Assembly (NCBI RefSeq): GCF_016904675.1
Contig: NZ_CP070228.1
Location: forward strand, 372,001-436,000
Origin: Arcanobacterium phocisimile
GTDB lineage: Bacteria > Actinomycetota > Actinomycetes > Actinomycetales > Actinomycetaceae
Length of the DNA: 64,000 nt
Direction: 5' to 3'
Part shown: piece by piece, positions 46,560 through 57,269 of the stretch
Layout of the letters: every line of letters starts with the position of its first letter
Numbering within the stretch: position 1 is the stretch's first letter
Program-made: the position numbers and the translations under genes
The notes under the pieces: model-generated
What the model was told of the DNA's origin: nothing
What the model saw: the letters and a program-made list of their open reading frames with translations, nothing else
Database searches by the model: none

Positions 46560-47459
46560 GTGGCAGGCGCACAGCGGATTTATAAACAAAAAATCCGAGC
46601 AACAAAAACGCTGGAGAAAGTCTTTCGTGCGATGGAGCTGATTGCAGCTTCACGCATTGGTAAGGCTCGCGACCGTGCGCTCGGACAAGATCCGTATACG
46701 CAGGCGTTGACTAAATCTATCGCGACGGTCGCCATTCATGCGCATGCAGACCATCCATTGGTTAAAGAACGTACGGATACTAACAAGGCTATCGTTTTCG
46801 TCGTAACTTCTGATCGCGGAATGGCCGGTGCTTACTCATCATCGGTGTTGCGGGAAGCCGAACGGCTAGTGAACGATCTTAAGGAGCAAGGGAAAGAGCC
46901 AGTCCTTTACGTTTCAGGCCGACGCGGAGCTTCATATTTCCGATTCCGCGATATCCCTGTCGTGCGAGCCTGGACTGGTGAGTCCGATAAGCCAAGTGAT
47001 GAAACGTCCAGTGAAATTGCTGAGGAATTCTTGACACGGTTCCTTGCCGACGCCGAAGACGGCGGTGTTGCTGAGCTGTACATGATCTTTACGAAGTTCG
47101 TGTCGATGGTTACGCAAAACGTCGAAGTACGTCGCATGTTGCCACTGCAAGTGGTTGATGGCGAAGCCGAAGCGGATACGAGCGTCGAAGATGAGCCACT
47201 GTACGAGTATGAACCGTCGGCTCAGAAAGTTTTCGACGAATTGTTGCCGATGTATGTCGGTCAACGAATTCACTCAGTGATGCTGATGTCCGCAGCCTCG
47301 GAGCTTGCTGCCCGCCAGCAAGCAATGCACTCCGCAACTGAAAATGCAGGCGATCTCATCGACAGGTATACGCGCTTGGCAAACAACGCCCGCCAGGCGG
47401 AAATTACCACGGAAATTACAGAAATTATCTCCGGCGCAGACAGCCTGGGGAAGAGCTAA
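46560..47459 (+). CDS. atpG: ATP synthase F1 subunit gamma
   Basis: 299 residues, GTG start 2 bases after the atpA stop. Central rotating shaft: N-terminal helix IRATKTLEKVFRAMELIAAS, VTSDRGMAGAYSSSVLREAE in the Rossmann-like middle, and C-terminal helix MSAASELAARQQAMHSATEN. Confidence 0.97.
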   Translation: MAGAQRIYKQKIRATKTLEKVFRAMELIAASRIGKARDRALGQDPYTQALTKSIATVAIHAHADHPLVKERTDTNKAIVFVVTSDRGMAGAYSSSVLREAERLVNDLKEQGKEPVLYVSGRRGASYFRFRDIPVVRAWTGESDKPSDETSSEIAEEFLTRFLADAEDGGVAELYMIFTKFVSMVTQNVEVRRMLPLQVVDGEAEADTSVEDEPLYEYEPSAQKVFDELLPMYVGQRIHSVMLMSAASELAARQQAMHSATENAGDLIDRYTRLANNARQAEITTEITEIISGADSLGKS

Positions 47460-47488
47460 AACGTCCCACCTGCTCAGGGACACAGTAA

Positions 47489-48957
<1,469 letters not shown>

Positions 48958-48958
<1 letters not shown>

Positions 48959-49206
48959 TGAAGCTCGAAATCGTTGCCCGCTCTGGAGAAATCTTTTCCG
49001 GGGACGTCAAAGAAATTGTTGTTCCAGCTTTCGATGGTGAGCTTGGTATTTTGCCCGGCCGTGCGCCGATCCTTGCGGTGATCACACCAGGTAGTGTTCG
49101 CTTTACGACAGCATCTGGAGATCGCCAAGAGATCAAGGTTGGTAAAGGATTTTTGACCGTTGACCACGACGAAGTCATGGTGGTCGTCGAGAATCACAAG
49201 GAGTAG
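48958..49206 (+). CDS. atpC: ATP synthase F1 subunit epsilon
   Basis: 82 residues from ATG 48958. Only the N-terminal beta-sandwich is present (VARSGEIFSGDVKEIVVPAF, GELGILPGRAPILAVITPG); the C-terminal helical hairpin found in longer epsilon subunits is missing, as in several actinobacteria. This probably limits epsilon-mediated inhibition. Confidence 0.95.
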
Positions 49207-49209
49207 CGG

Positions 49210-49617
49210 TTGATCAGTTGGGCTTTGTGGTGGACTGTTGTTGCGGTGGCACTGTGTGTGATTCTCATCGGAGTTTATTTCCTGATGCGCTTACGTACCT
49301 TGTTCTCCCGGCGTGGTTCGTTCCATGTTGCTGTGCGTGAAGAAGGCAGTGAACGCTGGGTGACCGGCGTTGCTGTATTCAAGCCGTTCGAATTGAATTG
49401 GTATTCAACGCATTCGCTAAGTCCTTATCCGCAAATCCAGTGGAAACGTGGCGAGCTAGATTTCACAGTTTCACCTGCGACCGATAGCGAAATTCAGGTA
49501 GTTCGAATCCAACAGGGCGAAAGGTCGTGGAGTTTGGCAACCACACCGCTTGCCGTTTCTGGTATCGTTTCGTGGATCGACTCGGCGCCTCCGGTAGAAG
49601 AACCGGAACTTTTCTGA
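49210..49617 (+). CDS. DUF2550 membrane-anchored protein
   Basis: 135 residues, TTG start 3 bases after atpC. One N-terminal membrane helix (about 5-27), then a cytoplasmic domain with RRGSFHVAVRE, WVTGVAVFKPFELNWYSTHS and the C-terminal PLAVSGIVSWIDSAPP. Corresponds to the DUF2550 gene that follows atpC in mycobacteria (Rv1312 type). Function unknown. Confidence 0.88.
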   Translation: MISWALWWTVVAVALCVILIGVYFLMRLRTLFSRRGSFHVAVREEGSERWVTGVAVFKPFELNWYSTHSLSPYPQIQWKRGELDFTVSPATDSEIQVVRIQQGERSWSLATTPLAVSGIVSWIDSAPPVEEPELF

Positions 49618-49624
49618 TCATGTT

Positions 49625-49659
49625 AAAGACTGGCCGCATCAACAGTGCGGCCAGTCTTT
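49625..49659 (+). terminator. Intrinsic terminator of the atp operon
   Basis: Perfect 14-bp stem AAAGACTGGCCGCA (49625-49638) and TGCGGCCAGTCTTT (49646-49659), loop 7, ending in T's. Confidence 0.88.
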
Positions 49660-49764
49660 GTGTGAGAATGGTACAAGGAATTGCTCATGCTTGTTTCTAG
49701 ATGAGATCGAATGACATTCGTTAAATGTTGCTTGAGTTCGCTGAAGATGAAGGAGATATGACCT

Positions 49765-50460
49765 GTGCGTATTGTAGTTGCCCGTTGTAGTGTGGATTAT
49801 TCTGGCCGCCTTGATGCTCACCTTGAACCTGCAACTCGAGTTTTGATGATGAAGCAAGATGGCTCTGTTCTCGTGCATTCCGACGGCGGTTCTTATAAGC
49901 CCCTGAATTGGATGTCTCCGCCAGCGACCATGACCGAAGTTGAGGTCTCTGAAGCTGATCTCAAGGCCGGAGTGACTCAGACGTGGTCAATTGAGCACAA
50001 CAAAACTAATGACGTTCTCCGAATTAACATCTACGAAATTTTCCACGATATGACGCAAGATCTCGGTGTTGAGCCGGGACTAGTTAAAGATGGCGTCGAA
50101 GCACATTTGCAAAAACTGTTGGCCGAACAAGTGGCAGTGTTGGGCGAGAATTTGGAGCTCGTTCGTCGTGAATACCCTACTGCTATTGGGCCGGTAGATT
50201 TGATGTTGTTAGATCTCAATGGGGGACATGTTGCAGTTGAGGTTAAACGCCGCGGCGAAATTGACGGGGTAGAACAGCTAACTCGTTATCTCGAATTACT
50301 CGGTCGTGATTCTACATTGAGTCCGGTACGTGGTATTTTCGCTGCCCAGGAAATCAAACCGCAAGCACGTGTTTTGGCTGAAGACCGTGGGATTGAATGC
50401 GTCATTCTTGATTACGATGCGATGCGCGGCGTTGATCACCCTGAAGATCGGTTGTTCTGA
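49765..50460 (+). CDS. nucS: Endonuclease NucS (EndoMS), mismatch repair
   Basis: 231 residues, GTG start with AAGGAGATATGACCT upstream. N-terminal DNA-binding half ([20 protein letters not shown]) and C-terminal restriction-like nuclease with catalytic Asp, Glu and Lys in [20 protein letters not shown]. NucS replaces MutS/MutL as the mismatch repair enzyme in actinobacteria (established). No canonical clamp-binding tail was examined in detail; the C terminus ends DHPEDRLF. Overlaps the next ORF (TGATG). Confidence 0.95.
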   Translation: MRIVVARCSVDYSGRLDAHLEPATRVLMMKQDGSVLVHSDGGSYKPLNWMSPPATMTEVEVSEADLKAGVTQTWSIEHNKTNDVLRINIYEIFHDMTQDLGVEPGLVKDGVEAHLQKLLAEQVAVLGENLELVRREYPTAIGPVDLMLLDLNGGHVAVEVKRRGEIDGVEQLTRYLELLGRDSTLSPVRGIFAAQEIKPQARVLAEDRGIECVILDYDAMRGVDHPEDRLF

Positions 50461-50747
50461 TGCGTCGTTCGAAGAAATATTCTCGGCCCTCGCGCGAGCT
50501 TAATTCATATGCCTTGATGGGGTATACCCGTATCGAATACGCTGATGACGGGCGTGCTTTTAAGGTCCATCATATTAACTCCGGTGTCAAAGAGTATGTG
50601 TGCCCAGGATGTTCGGGAATCATTCGGGTAGGTGAACCCCACGAAGTTGCGTGGACTGAGGATCATATTCTAGGCAAAGAGTTCGGCCAGAATGACCGCC
50701 GTCATTGGCATACGGGATGTTGGGAGGCGCGCGGACGACGGCGATAA
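50460..50747 (+). CDS. Small zinc-ribbon-like protein coupled to nucS
   Basis: 95 residues. Basic N terminus (RRSKKYSRPSREL), a CPGC pair (48-51), then IIRVGEPHEVAW, and a C-terminal HWHTGCW. The Cys/His arrangement (CxxC ... H ... H-x-H-x2-C) suggests a metal-bound fold, perhaps HNH- or zinc-ribbon-like. It is translationally coupled to nucS. Orthologues seen next to nucS in other actinobacteria are annotated only as hypothetical or ATP/GTP-binding, as far as I recall. A DNA-repair role is inference. Confidence 0.75.
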   Translation: MRRSKKYSRPSRELNSYALMGYTRIEYADDGRAFKVHHINSGVKEYVCPGCSGIIRVGEPHEVAWTEDHILGKEFGQNDRRHWHTGCWEARGRRR

Positions 50748-50786
50748 GCCTTTCGTTCCGTAGCGGGCGAGTGCTACGGTGGAGGT

Positions 50787-51566
50787 ATGACTATGTTGAA
50801 TATGCGCCGCACTGGCCAACCGTCAAATTGCCCGCTTGTTTTGCTTCACGCATTACCTTTGGATTCCTCGATGTGGGATACCGTCAGGAAATTGCTTGAA
50901 CCTATTGATGTGATCACGGTGGATGCACCAGGGTTTGGTGCTTCTCCGGCTGGTGAAGAGCTCAGTGATGAGCCCACAACCATGGCCTATGTTCATGCCT
51001 TGAAAGAAACCCTCGACCATGCTGGTGTTGATCAGATCATGCTCGGTGGTTTGTCTATGGGTGGTGCTATTGCTGCTGATTTCGTAGCAACCTATCCTCA
51101 GATGATCGATGGGTTGGCACTTATAGATACGGGGATCGGATCTGATAATCCACAGCGCCAAGAGTTCCGAGCTTCGATGGCTGAGCTTGCCGAGCAGGGC
51201 CGAGCCTTTGAGATGCTGGAGGCATGGAAGGATACGATGACCGGCTTGGAAGTCACCCCAGAGGTTCAAGAGTCGCTTGTTGCACGGTTCAAAGCGGCGC
51301 CGGGTGCCGGGTTGGCATGGATCCAGCGAGCTTTGGCTAACCGCGTGGATCGCAGCGACGTTGTTGAACTGGTTGATGGTCCGGTGTTCTTCATCCGTGG
51401 AACAGATGATCCGACCGCGTCGCTAGAGTACTTCATGGGTTTGGCGCTCAACGCAAAGCAACCCCGCATCCTTGAAATTGAAGGAGCGGGGCACTTTACG
51501 GCAGATGAAAAGCCAGAGGAACTAGCGCTGGCATTGCGGGAGTTCGTCGAACGGGTGACTGCTTAA
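50787..51566 (+). CDS. Alpha/beta-hydrolase fold protein
   Basis: 259 residues. Oxyanion-region LLHALPLDSSMWD, nucleophile elbow GLSMGG (Ser), acid in RGTDDPTAS and catalytic His in GAGHFTADEKPEE. All triad elements are present, so it should be an active hydrolase; substrate unknown. It converges on the DivIVA-like gene with a 4-base overlap of stops. Confidence 0.9.
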   Translation: MTMLNMRRTGQPSNCPLVLLHALPLDSSMWDTVRKLLEPIDVITVDAPGFGASPAGEELSDEPTTMAYVHALKETLDHAGVDQIMLGGLSMGGAIAADFVATYPQMIDGLALIDTGIGSDNPQRQEFRASMAELAEQGRAFEMLEAWKDTMTGLEVTPEVQESLVARFKAAPGAGLAWIQRALANRVDRSDVVELVDGPVFFIRGTDDPTASLEYFMGLALNAKQPRILEIEGAGHFTADEKPEELALALREFVERVTA

Positions 51567-52741
51567 TCGGATTCTTCACCGTCGGCTTTTTCGGCAGCAG
51601 AATCTACGATGTTTTGCAGTGAGAGTGAGCGTTGCGAGCCGGAGAGAATCGCACGCATATCCTCAATATATGACGAGAGGGATTGGCGCTGTTCCTTCAG
51701 AGAGTCGATTTCTTCGCGAGCTGCTCCCACCTTGCGGTTTGCTTCGGCCGTTGCTTCTTCGCGTATACGCTGTGCTTCTTCACGGGCCACAGCGAGAATC
51801 TCGTCAGCTTGCATGCGACTATCAGCCAGCAGTGTTGCAACGTCGTTTTCTGTTGTTTCGGTTAGCTCGGTAGCCCGCCGCGTAGCTTCGATAACTCGTT
51901 CTTCGGCGCTGTGTGCGTCTGCTTCGGCCTTCTCAACCATTGTTTTAGCTGCAGCGCTCAAGCGTTCGTTTTCTTCAGCGAGTTCTCGGGTTGCGTCTTC
52001 TTTCGCCTTCGCGATCGAGGCATCTGCAGCCGCTTTAGCTTCGGTAATTTCGCGTTCTGTATCAGCTTTAGCTTGAGCTATTTGAGCTTCGACGTCGGCA
52101 CGCAACTTCGCAAGTTCAGTTTGTGTGTCTGAGCGTAGCTGAGTCATTTCAGCTTCAGTTGATGTACGGAGCTGAGCGACGTCGTGTTCGGTTTGGGAGC
52201 GTAGGGTAGACGTTTCTGCTTGGATCTGGATGCGGAGACGTTCGGCTTCACGTTCGGCTGAGGAGATCATTTCTTCACTTGTGCGGCGAGAGACAGTGGC
52301 TAGCGATTGTGCTTCTGCTTGGGCTTTTTCGAGTGTTGTGGTTGCTTGTGTTTGAGCCTGGCTAAGGATCTTTTGGCTTTCAGCTTGGGCGCCTTGGTGC
52401 AGTTTTTCTGCGCGGTCTTCAGCTGCTGATACGATAGCGCCAGCTTCAGTCCGGGCCCGGGACATCAAATCGAGAGCTTGTTCTTCGGTAGATTTCAAAA
52501 GCCGTTCGACGCGATTGCCCAGCCCAGAATAGGAGGGGCGGTCGTTTTCTTCTAGGGCTGTTTGAGCCTGTGCTAGCTGAGCAGAAAGCTTGAGAACTTC
52601 TTCATCAAGTTGGGCAACTTGCGTACGTGTTTGAGAAAGGCTGGTACTAAGACTAGAAATACGTTCTTCGACCTGTGCACGGTCATAGCCGCGCATGACA
52701 ACAGGGAAGAGAGGTTCTTCTGCCACGATGGTTTCCTCCAT
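51563..52741 (-). CDS. DivIVA-like coiled-coil protein
   Basis: 392 residues. The N-terminal segment FPVVMRGYDRAQVEERISSL (12-31) matches the DivIVA membrane/curvature-binding start. The remainder (about 30-370) is an almost continuous coiled coil rich in Ala, Glu, Thr and Arg with 11-residue-like periodicity (TEAEMTQLRSDTQTELAKLR). No transmembrane helix. Likely a polar-growth or septum scaffold related to DivIVA/Scy-type proteins of actinobacteria. The canonical Wag31/DivIVA would usually lie in the ftsZ region, so this is probably an additional family member. Confidence 0.78.
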   Translation of the reverse strand: MEETIVAEEPLFPVVMRGYDRAQVEERISSLSTSLSQTRTQVAQLDEEVLKLSAQLAQAQTALEENDRPSYSGLGNRVERLLKSTEEQALDLMSRARTEAGAIVSAAEDRAEKLHQGAQAESQKILSQAQTQATTTLEKAQAEAQSLATVSRRTSEEMISSAEREAERLRIQIQAETSTLRSQTEHDVAQLRTSTEAEMTQLRSDTQTELAKLRADVEAQIAQAKADTEREITEAKAAADASIAKAKEDATRELAEENERLSAAAKTMVEKAEADAHSAEERVIEATRRATELTETTENDVATLLADSRMQADEILAVAREEAQRIREEATAEANRKVGAAREEIDSLKEQRQSLSSYIEDMRAILSGSQRSLSLQNIVDSAAEKADGEESD

Positions 52742-52870
52742 ATAATAGATGTAATAGTTTAACTGTACCTGCCCGGGGTCAATTTACTCACATCGTCAGA
52801 TCAGGCTCCAGGAAATAAGGTAGTGTTATTAAATCGTTACATGTTGTCAACGATCGACGGAAGCGGGAAT

Positions 52871-53959
52871 ATGAAACGGATTCTAGGGATCATTTCCCTT
52901 GTTGTTGGGCTCATCATGTTAGTGGCAACGTTTGCTATACATGCCTCACAAGTAAAAGAAACCACTGTCAAGTTATCGACCTCAGCAGCAGAATCTACAG
53001 TGTTTGTGTATGTAGATTCTGGTGTTTTGACGCTTGTTAACGATCAAGTCAGGGTTACTTTGGACTCCCCGGATAATGATATTCAGTGGGCGTTAGGCTC
53101 TCCAATAGATGTTGCTGCTTATATTGGACAAGCGCCGGCAGAAGAAATTTCGGGAATGGAATCCTGGAAAGAATTGACAACTTCTACTGAAGAAGGAACT
53201 CCAGAGGGAATCCAAACTGTCGCAGAAGCTGTCACAGCGCAATCGTTCAATCTCGTCGGATCGGATATGTGGTCCCAAACAGGTGAGGGCAAAAGCGAAA
53301 CTACTATCGAGTTCGATTCAAAAGACCTCGATAGCCAGACCTTCCTTGCTACAACAGCCCAAGGTGAAGCTCCGAAGGTTACCTTAGAGTGGATCGGGAC
53401 GCGGGAAATCAGTAGCCCAGTTGTTTATTATGTCATTGCTAGCTTATTGGCACTAATCGGCTCATTTTTATTGTTGAATTCTTTCCAAGAGCGTCAACTT
53501 TCCCGGCCGCATAAGCGTACCGCTGTCAAGCTTCGTACGCATGCGCATCAAGATTCGGCAACATCGGTGATCGGTGCTTTTGATGGCGATATTGCAGATC
53601 CGAGTGTGGGCCGTGAAGTTCAACGTACGTATACCGGCTCAGCGTTTGGTGCATCAATTTTGCCTTCCTCAGCACGTATCGAAATGTTCCGTAACCGCGA
53701 GCTAGCCGAAGAAGACCGAATCTTATTATCAGATGGGCATGATGGCGAAACTCATTCGATGGAGACAGCTTCTGGTATCGCACGTCAAGCAGAACATGAG
53801 GCGTCAGGGATTGATATCAATGATGATGCGGAAGAAAATAAAACCGTTGTCGAAGCCGGTCTCTCAGAAAACTTCAGTGGTCACGAAACTGTCGATTCTA
53901 TGGAGCAAAAGATCGAGCGTAATGGAAACGACTGGCGCTCACTATGGAATTTCTCTTGA
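52871..53959 (+). CDS. Membrane protein of unknown function, two helices
   Basis: 362 residues from ATG 52871 (AAGCGGGAAT upstream). Helix 1 at about 4-24, extracytoplasmic domain of about 165 residues, helix 2 at about 191-210, then a cytoplasmic acidic tail of 150 residues. Resembles a domain layout often found next to secreted lipoproteins in actinobacteria, but no family is recognised. It appears to form an operon with the lipoprotein and the thioredoxin/TPR gene downstream. Confidence 0.75.
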   Translation: MKRILGIISLVVGLIMLVATFAIHASQVKETTVKLSTSAAESTVFVYVDSGVLTLVNDQVRVTLDSPDNDIQWALGSPIDVAAYIGQAPAEEISGMESWKELTTSTEEGTPEGIQTVAEAVTAQSFNLVGSDMWSQTGEGKSETTIEFDSKDLDSQTFLATTAQGEAPKVTLEWIGTREISSPVVYYVIASLLALIGSFLLLNSFQERQLSRPHKRTAVKLRTHAHQDSATSVIGAFDGDIADPSVGREVQRTYTGSAFGASILPSSARIEMFRNRELAEEDRILLSDGHDGETHSMETASGIARQAEHEASGIDINDDAEENKTVVEAGLSENFSGHETVDSMEQKIERNGNDWRSLWNFS

Positions 53960-53990
53960 GGAATTCAACAGAAGGAAGATGGAGATCAAA

Positions 53991-54998
53991 ATGTGTAAAA
54001 TCCGATTTGGCCTCGCTGTGGTTGTAGCTGGCACGATGTTTCTTTCTGGTTGCGCCCAAGAAGCTGGAGTACCGCAAGTACAAAAAACTGACATCGTTTC
54101 AAACATTCTTCCGCAAGGAAAGTATGCTGAGCTCGCTACAGCGGTTTCAGCAACGATAGAACAAGCAGATCAGAGCCGCGATACAGCAGCGCTTGGGGAG
54201 CGGATTACTGGACCGTTGCGCATCCAACGCGAAGCAGAATACAATCTGGCTACGATCACTGAAACGACTGTTCCTACTTCTTTTACACTTGACAGTAAAG
54301 AAGTGACAGTATCTTCTGGTACTGATTTTCCGCGCACGATGATGGCAATTGATAAAACTAATACGGCTCGCGGTATTGGTACGATTGCGGTCTGGCAGCA
54401 GCCGACTGCCCGCCAAAATTACTCGCTGTGGGCTGTGCTTGATATGTTCCCCTCGCCACCGAAAATCGAAATCATCAATAAGCAAAACGATGACCAAGGC
54501 TATCTTGCAACGCAGGCCGGAGAATACCTCGTTGATCCTGCGGCTGTTCTTGACGCATACGCTACCTATGCGACGAATCGAGCGGTTGGCGATGTGCCGT
54601 TTAAAACAGGTGACCCCCTGTATCAAGAAACAGAAAAGCAGGCCCAGGATCTAACATCTGCACTGAACGGACTAGGGAACGCAGCAACAAGCTTCTCGGT
54701 TCCTAATAAGGATATCCGTGCAGTGTCCACAAAAGACGGCGGGCTCCTCGTCGTCGGCGAATTACGCTACGATATGACGGTCACGCGTACAAAAGATACT
54801 GCAAAACTCAAACTTGGATCGTTTATCGGTGCGCTAGCGTCCGGTACGAAAGATGGCGTTATTGAAGTCGATAACCCGGTTGTTGCACAGTACGCTACGT
54901 CAGTAGCCTTCTACCTCCCTCCTAAGGGATCCGAGGTTCCGATTCAATTAATCGGCGCATCGGTTCCCGCCTTAATAAGTGTAGTGAAAGCAGGATAA
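53991..54998 (+). CDS. Lipoprotein of unknown function
   Basis: 335 residues from ATG 53991 (GGAG 6 bases upstream). Signal sequence CKIRFGLAVVVAGTMFLSGC with lipobox LSGC, so lipid-anchored outside the membrane. The mature part shows repeated alpha/beta segments without a recognised family (for example GTIAVWQQPTARQNYSLWAV and the stretch AGEYLVDPAAVLDAYATYA). Upstream and downstream spacing suggest an operon with both neighbours. Function not known. Confidence 0.8.
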   Translation: MCKIRFGLAVVVAGTMFLSGCAQEAGVPQVQKTDIVSNILPQGKYAELATAVSATIEQADQSRDTAALGERITGPLRIQREAEYNLATITETTVPTSFTLDSKEVTVSSGTDFPRTMMAIDKTNTARGIGTIAVWQQPTARQNYSLWAVLDMFPSPPKIEIINKQNDDQGYLATQAGEYLVDPAAVLDAYATYATNRAVGDVPFKTGDPLYQETEKQAQDLTSALNGLGNAATSFSVPNKDIRAVSTKDGGLLVVGELRYDMTVTRTKDTAKLKLGSFIGALASGTKDGVIEVDNPVVAQYATSVAFYLPPKGSEVPIQLIGASVPALISVVKAG

Positions 54999-55002
54999 TC
55001 TC

Positions 55003-55938
55003 ATGAGTATGCCAGGATTTGGTGGAGTATTTGATCTTTCTACGCTCAAGAAAGAACCCGAACCAGTAAATGAGGCTGGTCAACCCAGTTTAGCAACAAT
55101 ACCTGGACCTTGGGTATTGACACTTACTGAAAAGAATCTCGAATCGACTCTTCAGACATCGATGAGCTTGCCGGTTATCGTGGTTTTTGCGGCACCAGAG
55201 TCTGAGCATTCTCAAACTTTAATTTCCCAGCTAACGAATCTTATCACCAAACGTGCTGGACGGATCCAACTCGCAGTTGTTGATACGTCAACCGAACGCG
55301 GCGTAGCTGGCGCGTTCGGTATTCAAGCCGTTCCGTCAGTAGTGGCGTTACTCCAAGGGCAACCGGTGCCGTTATTCCAAGGTTTACCAGACTCTCAAGC
55401 AATCGATGAGACGCTTTCAAAACTTCTCAAAGCTGGTGAACAATACGGTCTCAATGGTGTGCTCGATGGTGACCCGGAAGGTGCAGCTCCCGAACCAGAA
55501 ATTCCGCCGCTTCATCAAGAAGGGCTGGTCGCCTTGGAAGCTGGAAACCTTGACGCTGCACATGCCGCTTACACTGCGGCAATCAAGGAAAACCCCGGCG
55601 ATTTGGAAGCAAAAACAGCCTTGAACCAGGTCGAGTTATTGCAACGTGTCCAGGCGATTAATCCGCAAAATTCTCCATTGGAAGCACAAGGTTTATTGCA
55701 TGCGGCAGCGAGTTCTCCGTTGACCGAGATTGATGTTCATTTGCAAGCTGCCGATCTAGAGTTGTCCTTCGGTCACGCTGAGGCGGCGTTTACCCGCTTG
55801 ATCGACGTTATCAAAGCTACACAGGGCGAAGATCGTGATCTCGTACGCACTCGCTTGCTTGCCCTGTTCGACATAGTTGGGCAACATTCGCCTAGTGTTC
55901 ATCAGGCTCGTAAAGCTCTCACGAACGCTCTTTTCTAG
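55003..55938 (+). CDS. Thioredoxin/TPR co-chaperone (CnoX/YbbN-like)
   Basis: 311 residues. Thioredoxin fold at about 38-145 (LPVIVVFAAPESEHSQTLIS; cis-Pro FGIQAVPSVVAL) followed by helical TPR-like repeats (about 170-305). The CxxC active site is replaced by PESEHS, so it cannot act as a thiol oxidoreductase. This fits the CnoX/YbbN family of holdases that pass clients to GroEL/DnaK. It meets the LacI regulator tail to tail with a 4-base overlap. Confidence 0.85.
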   Translation: MSMPGFGGVFDLSTLKKEPEPVNEAGQPSLATIPGPWVLTLTEKNLESTLQTSMSLPVIVVFAAPESEHSQTLISQLTNLITKRAGRIQLAVVDTSTERGVAGAFGIQAVPSVVALLQGQPVPLFQGLPDSQAIDETLSKLLKAGEQYGLNGVLDGDPEGAAPEPEIPPLHQEGLVALEAGNLDAAHAAYTAAIKENPGDLEAKTALNQVELLQRVQAINPQNSPLEAQGLLHAAASSPLTEIDVHLQAADLELSFGHAEAAFTRLIDVIKATQGEDRDLVRTRLLALFDIVGQHSPSVHQARKALTNALF

Positions 55939-56945
55939 CGACGTGGGGACGAAGTGGACTCGCGCACGATGAGTTCCGGCTCAAACTTCATTGCACCGAT
56001 AGGTGACTGAGTTCCATTGATCATCCCTAATAGCGTGGTAACAGCGGTTTCACACATGGTTTTCACTGGCTGATGAAGCGTCGTTAACGGTGGATTCGTG
56101 AAGGCGTTTAACGGGGAATCGTCAAAGCCTACAATCGAGAGATCGTCGGGGATCTGCAACCCAGATGATTGGCAGTAACGGATAGCGCCGTAGGCCATGA
56201 TATCCGAGGCGAAGATGATAGCTGTGCAACCTTTCGATATGAGATCGGTACATGCTGAGACACCACCTTCAACAGTAAAAAGTGTGTGTGAACGGTAGGG
56301 GTGTTCGTGGGGAAGGGCTCGAGACATCGTGTCGATGAATGTTTCCGTTTTTACTCGTGCTGGGCCAAACCGCAGTGGTCCAGTAGCGAGACCAATTTTC
56401 CGGTGGCCAAGTCCTACTAGGTGACGCACGGCTTGGCGAATGGCGGAGGCATCATCAGTTGAAAAGTCAGGTGCTGAAAGGCCAGTGTTGAACCCGTTCA
56501 TCGTTACGTACGGCACACCGAGGGCCGTGATGCGGTGGTATCTTTCGATGCTCGCAGTGGCGTCGGCATGAAGTCCAGAAACGAAAATTAGGCCGTCGAC
56601 ACTGTGTTCTAACATTGCCTCGACATACGAATCTTCCGTTGCGCCGCCGGCGATCTGTGCACCCAGTAAAGGGGTATAGCCCTGGATTGTCATGGCATTT
56701 TCGAGGTGTTGGGCAAACTGCGGGAAGATGGGATTTGTTAGTTCAGGAAGAATCAAGCCGATAAGTCCACCAGTGCGTTCGCGCAGTTGCTCTGGGCGTT
56801 CGTAACCGAGCAAGTCGAGTGCGGCTAGGACAGCTTGTCGAGTATCGGGGGCGACGGAGTGTTTGCCGTTTAAGACCCGTGAGACAGTCGCTGTTGATAC
56901 TCCTGCGTGTGTGGCAAGATCAGCTAGTCGGATCCGCTTGGCCAT
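55935..56945 (-). CDS. LacI-family regulator, probably of the mal operon
   Basis: 336 residues. N-terminal HTH RLADLATHAGVSTATVSRVL with hinge, then a periplasmic-binding-like effector domain (about 62-330; GLIGLILPELTNPIF, VDGLIFVSG, DDLSIVGFDDSPLN). Divergent from malEFG and the alpha-glucosidase gene, so most likely a maltose/alpha-glucoside repressor (MalR type, inference). ATG with AAAGGAGC upstream. Confidence 0.9.
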   Translation of the reverse strand: MAKRIRLADLATHAGVSTATVSRVLNGKHSVAPDTRQAVLAALDLLGYERPEQLRERTGGLIGLILPELTNPIFPQFAQHLENAMTIQGYTPLLGAQIAGGATEDSYVEAMLEHSVDGLIFVSGLHADATASIERYHRITALGVPYVTMNGFNTGLSAPDFSTDDASAIRQAVRHLVGLGHRKIGLATGPLRFGPARVKTETFIDTMSRALPHEHPYRSHTLFTVEGGVSACTDLISKGCTAIIFASDIMAYGAIRYCQSSGLQIPDDLSIVGFDDSPLNAFTNPPLTTLHQPVKTMCETAVTTLLGMINGTQSPIGAMKFEPELIVRESTSSPRR

Positions 56946-57146
56946 GTGAGCTCCTTTGCTCGATGTGTTTCGTTAATGGAATATTGCAAAAATTTTCTCT
57001 GGTTCCAGAACTAACGATACCGCGAATTGCCTGAACATTGTCTATTATGCAAGTAAATAGCGCATAAAGAGCTCATTGGGTGCGCCTGGGACTTCTATGT
57101 GAACTACTGCGAAAATTCTCGTTTCTTGCAAAATGCGTGAAAAGAA

Positions 57147-57174
57147 TTGCATAAATTGGTGGTGTCGTTATACT
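57147..57174 (+). promoter_or_regulatory. Probable malE promoter
   Basis: TTGCAT (57147-57152) and TATACT (57169-57174) with 16-base spacing, 95 bases before the malE start. A TTGCAAAA motif lies just upstream. Good match to a housekeeping promoter. Confidence 0.65.
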
Positions 57175-57186
57175 GAAAGCACAACA

Positions 57187-57228
57187 CATGAGCAACGTAG
57201 CTCACAAAATAGGTGATTGTTGCTCGTG
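57187..57228 (+). other. Hairpin in the malE leader
   Basis: CATGAGCAAC (57187-57196) pairs with GTTGCTCGTG (57219-57228), 10 bp with one G-U, loop of 22. It would be in the 5' untranslated RNA. No T-run follows. Possible stabilising element. Confidence 0.5.
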
Positions 57229-57269
57229 ATTATTGAAAACTACATGGTTATAACCCTTGAGGAGATAAA

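Larger units (their letters stand above)
56946..57269. other. Divergent control region of lacI-like gene and malE
   Basis: 324 bases without an ORF. Contains TTGCAAA at 56984-56990, TTGCAAAA at 57126-57133 and TTGCAT at 57147-57152, which may be half-sites for the LacI-type regulator, the malE promoter (57147-57174) and a leader hairpin (57187-57228). Confidence 0.6.

Noticed and set aside
53733-53990. N-terminal extension of the lipoprotein frame
   Set aside because: It overlaps the upstream membrane-protein gene in another frame; the signal peptide and lipobox start at 53991.
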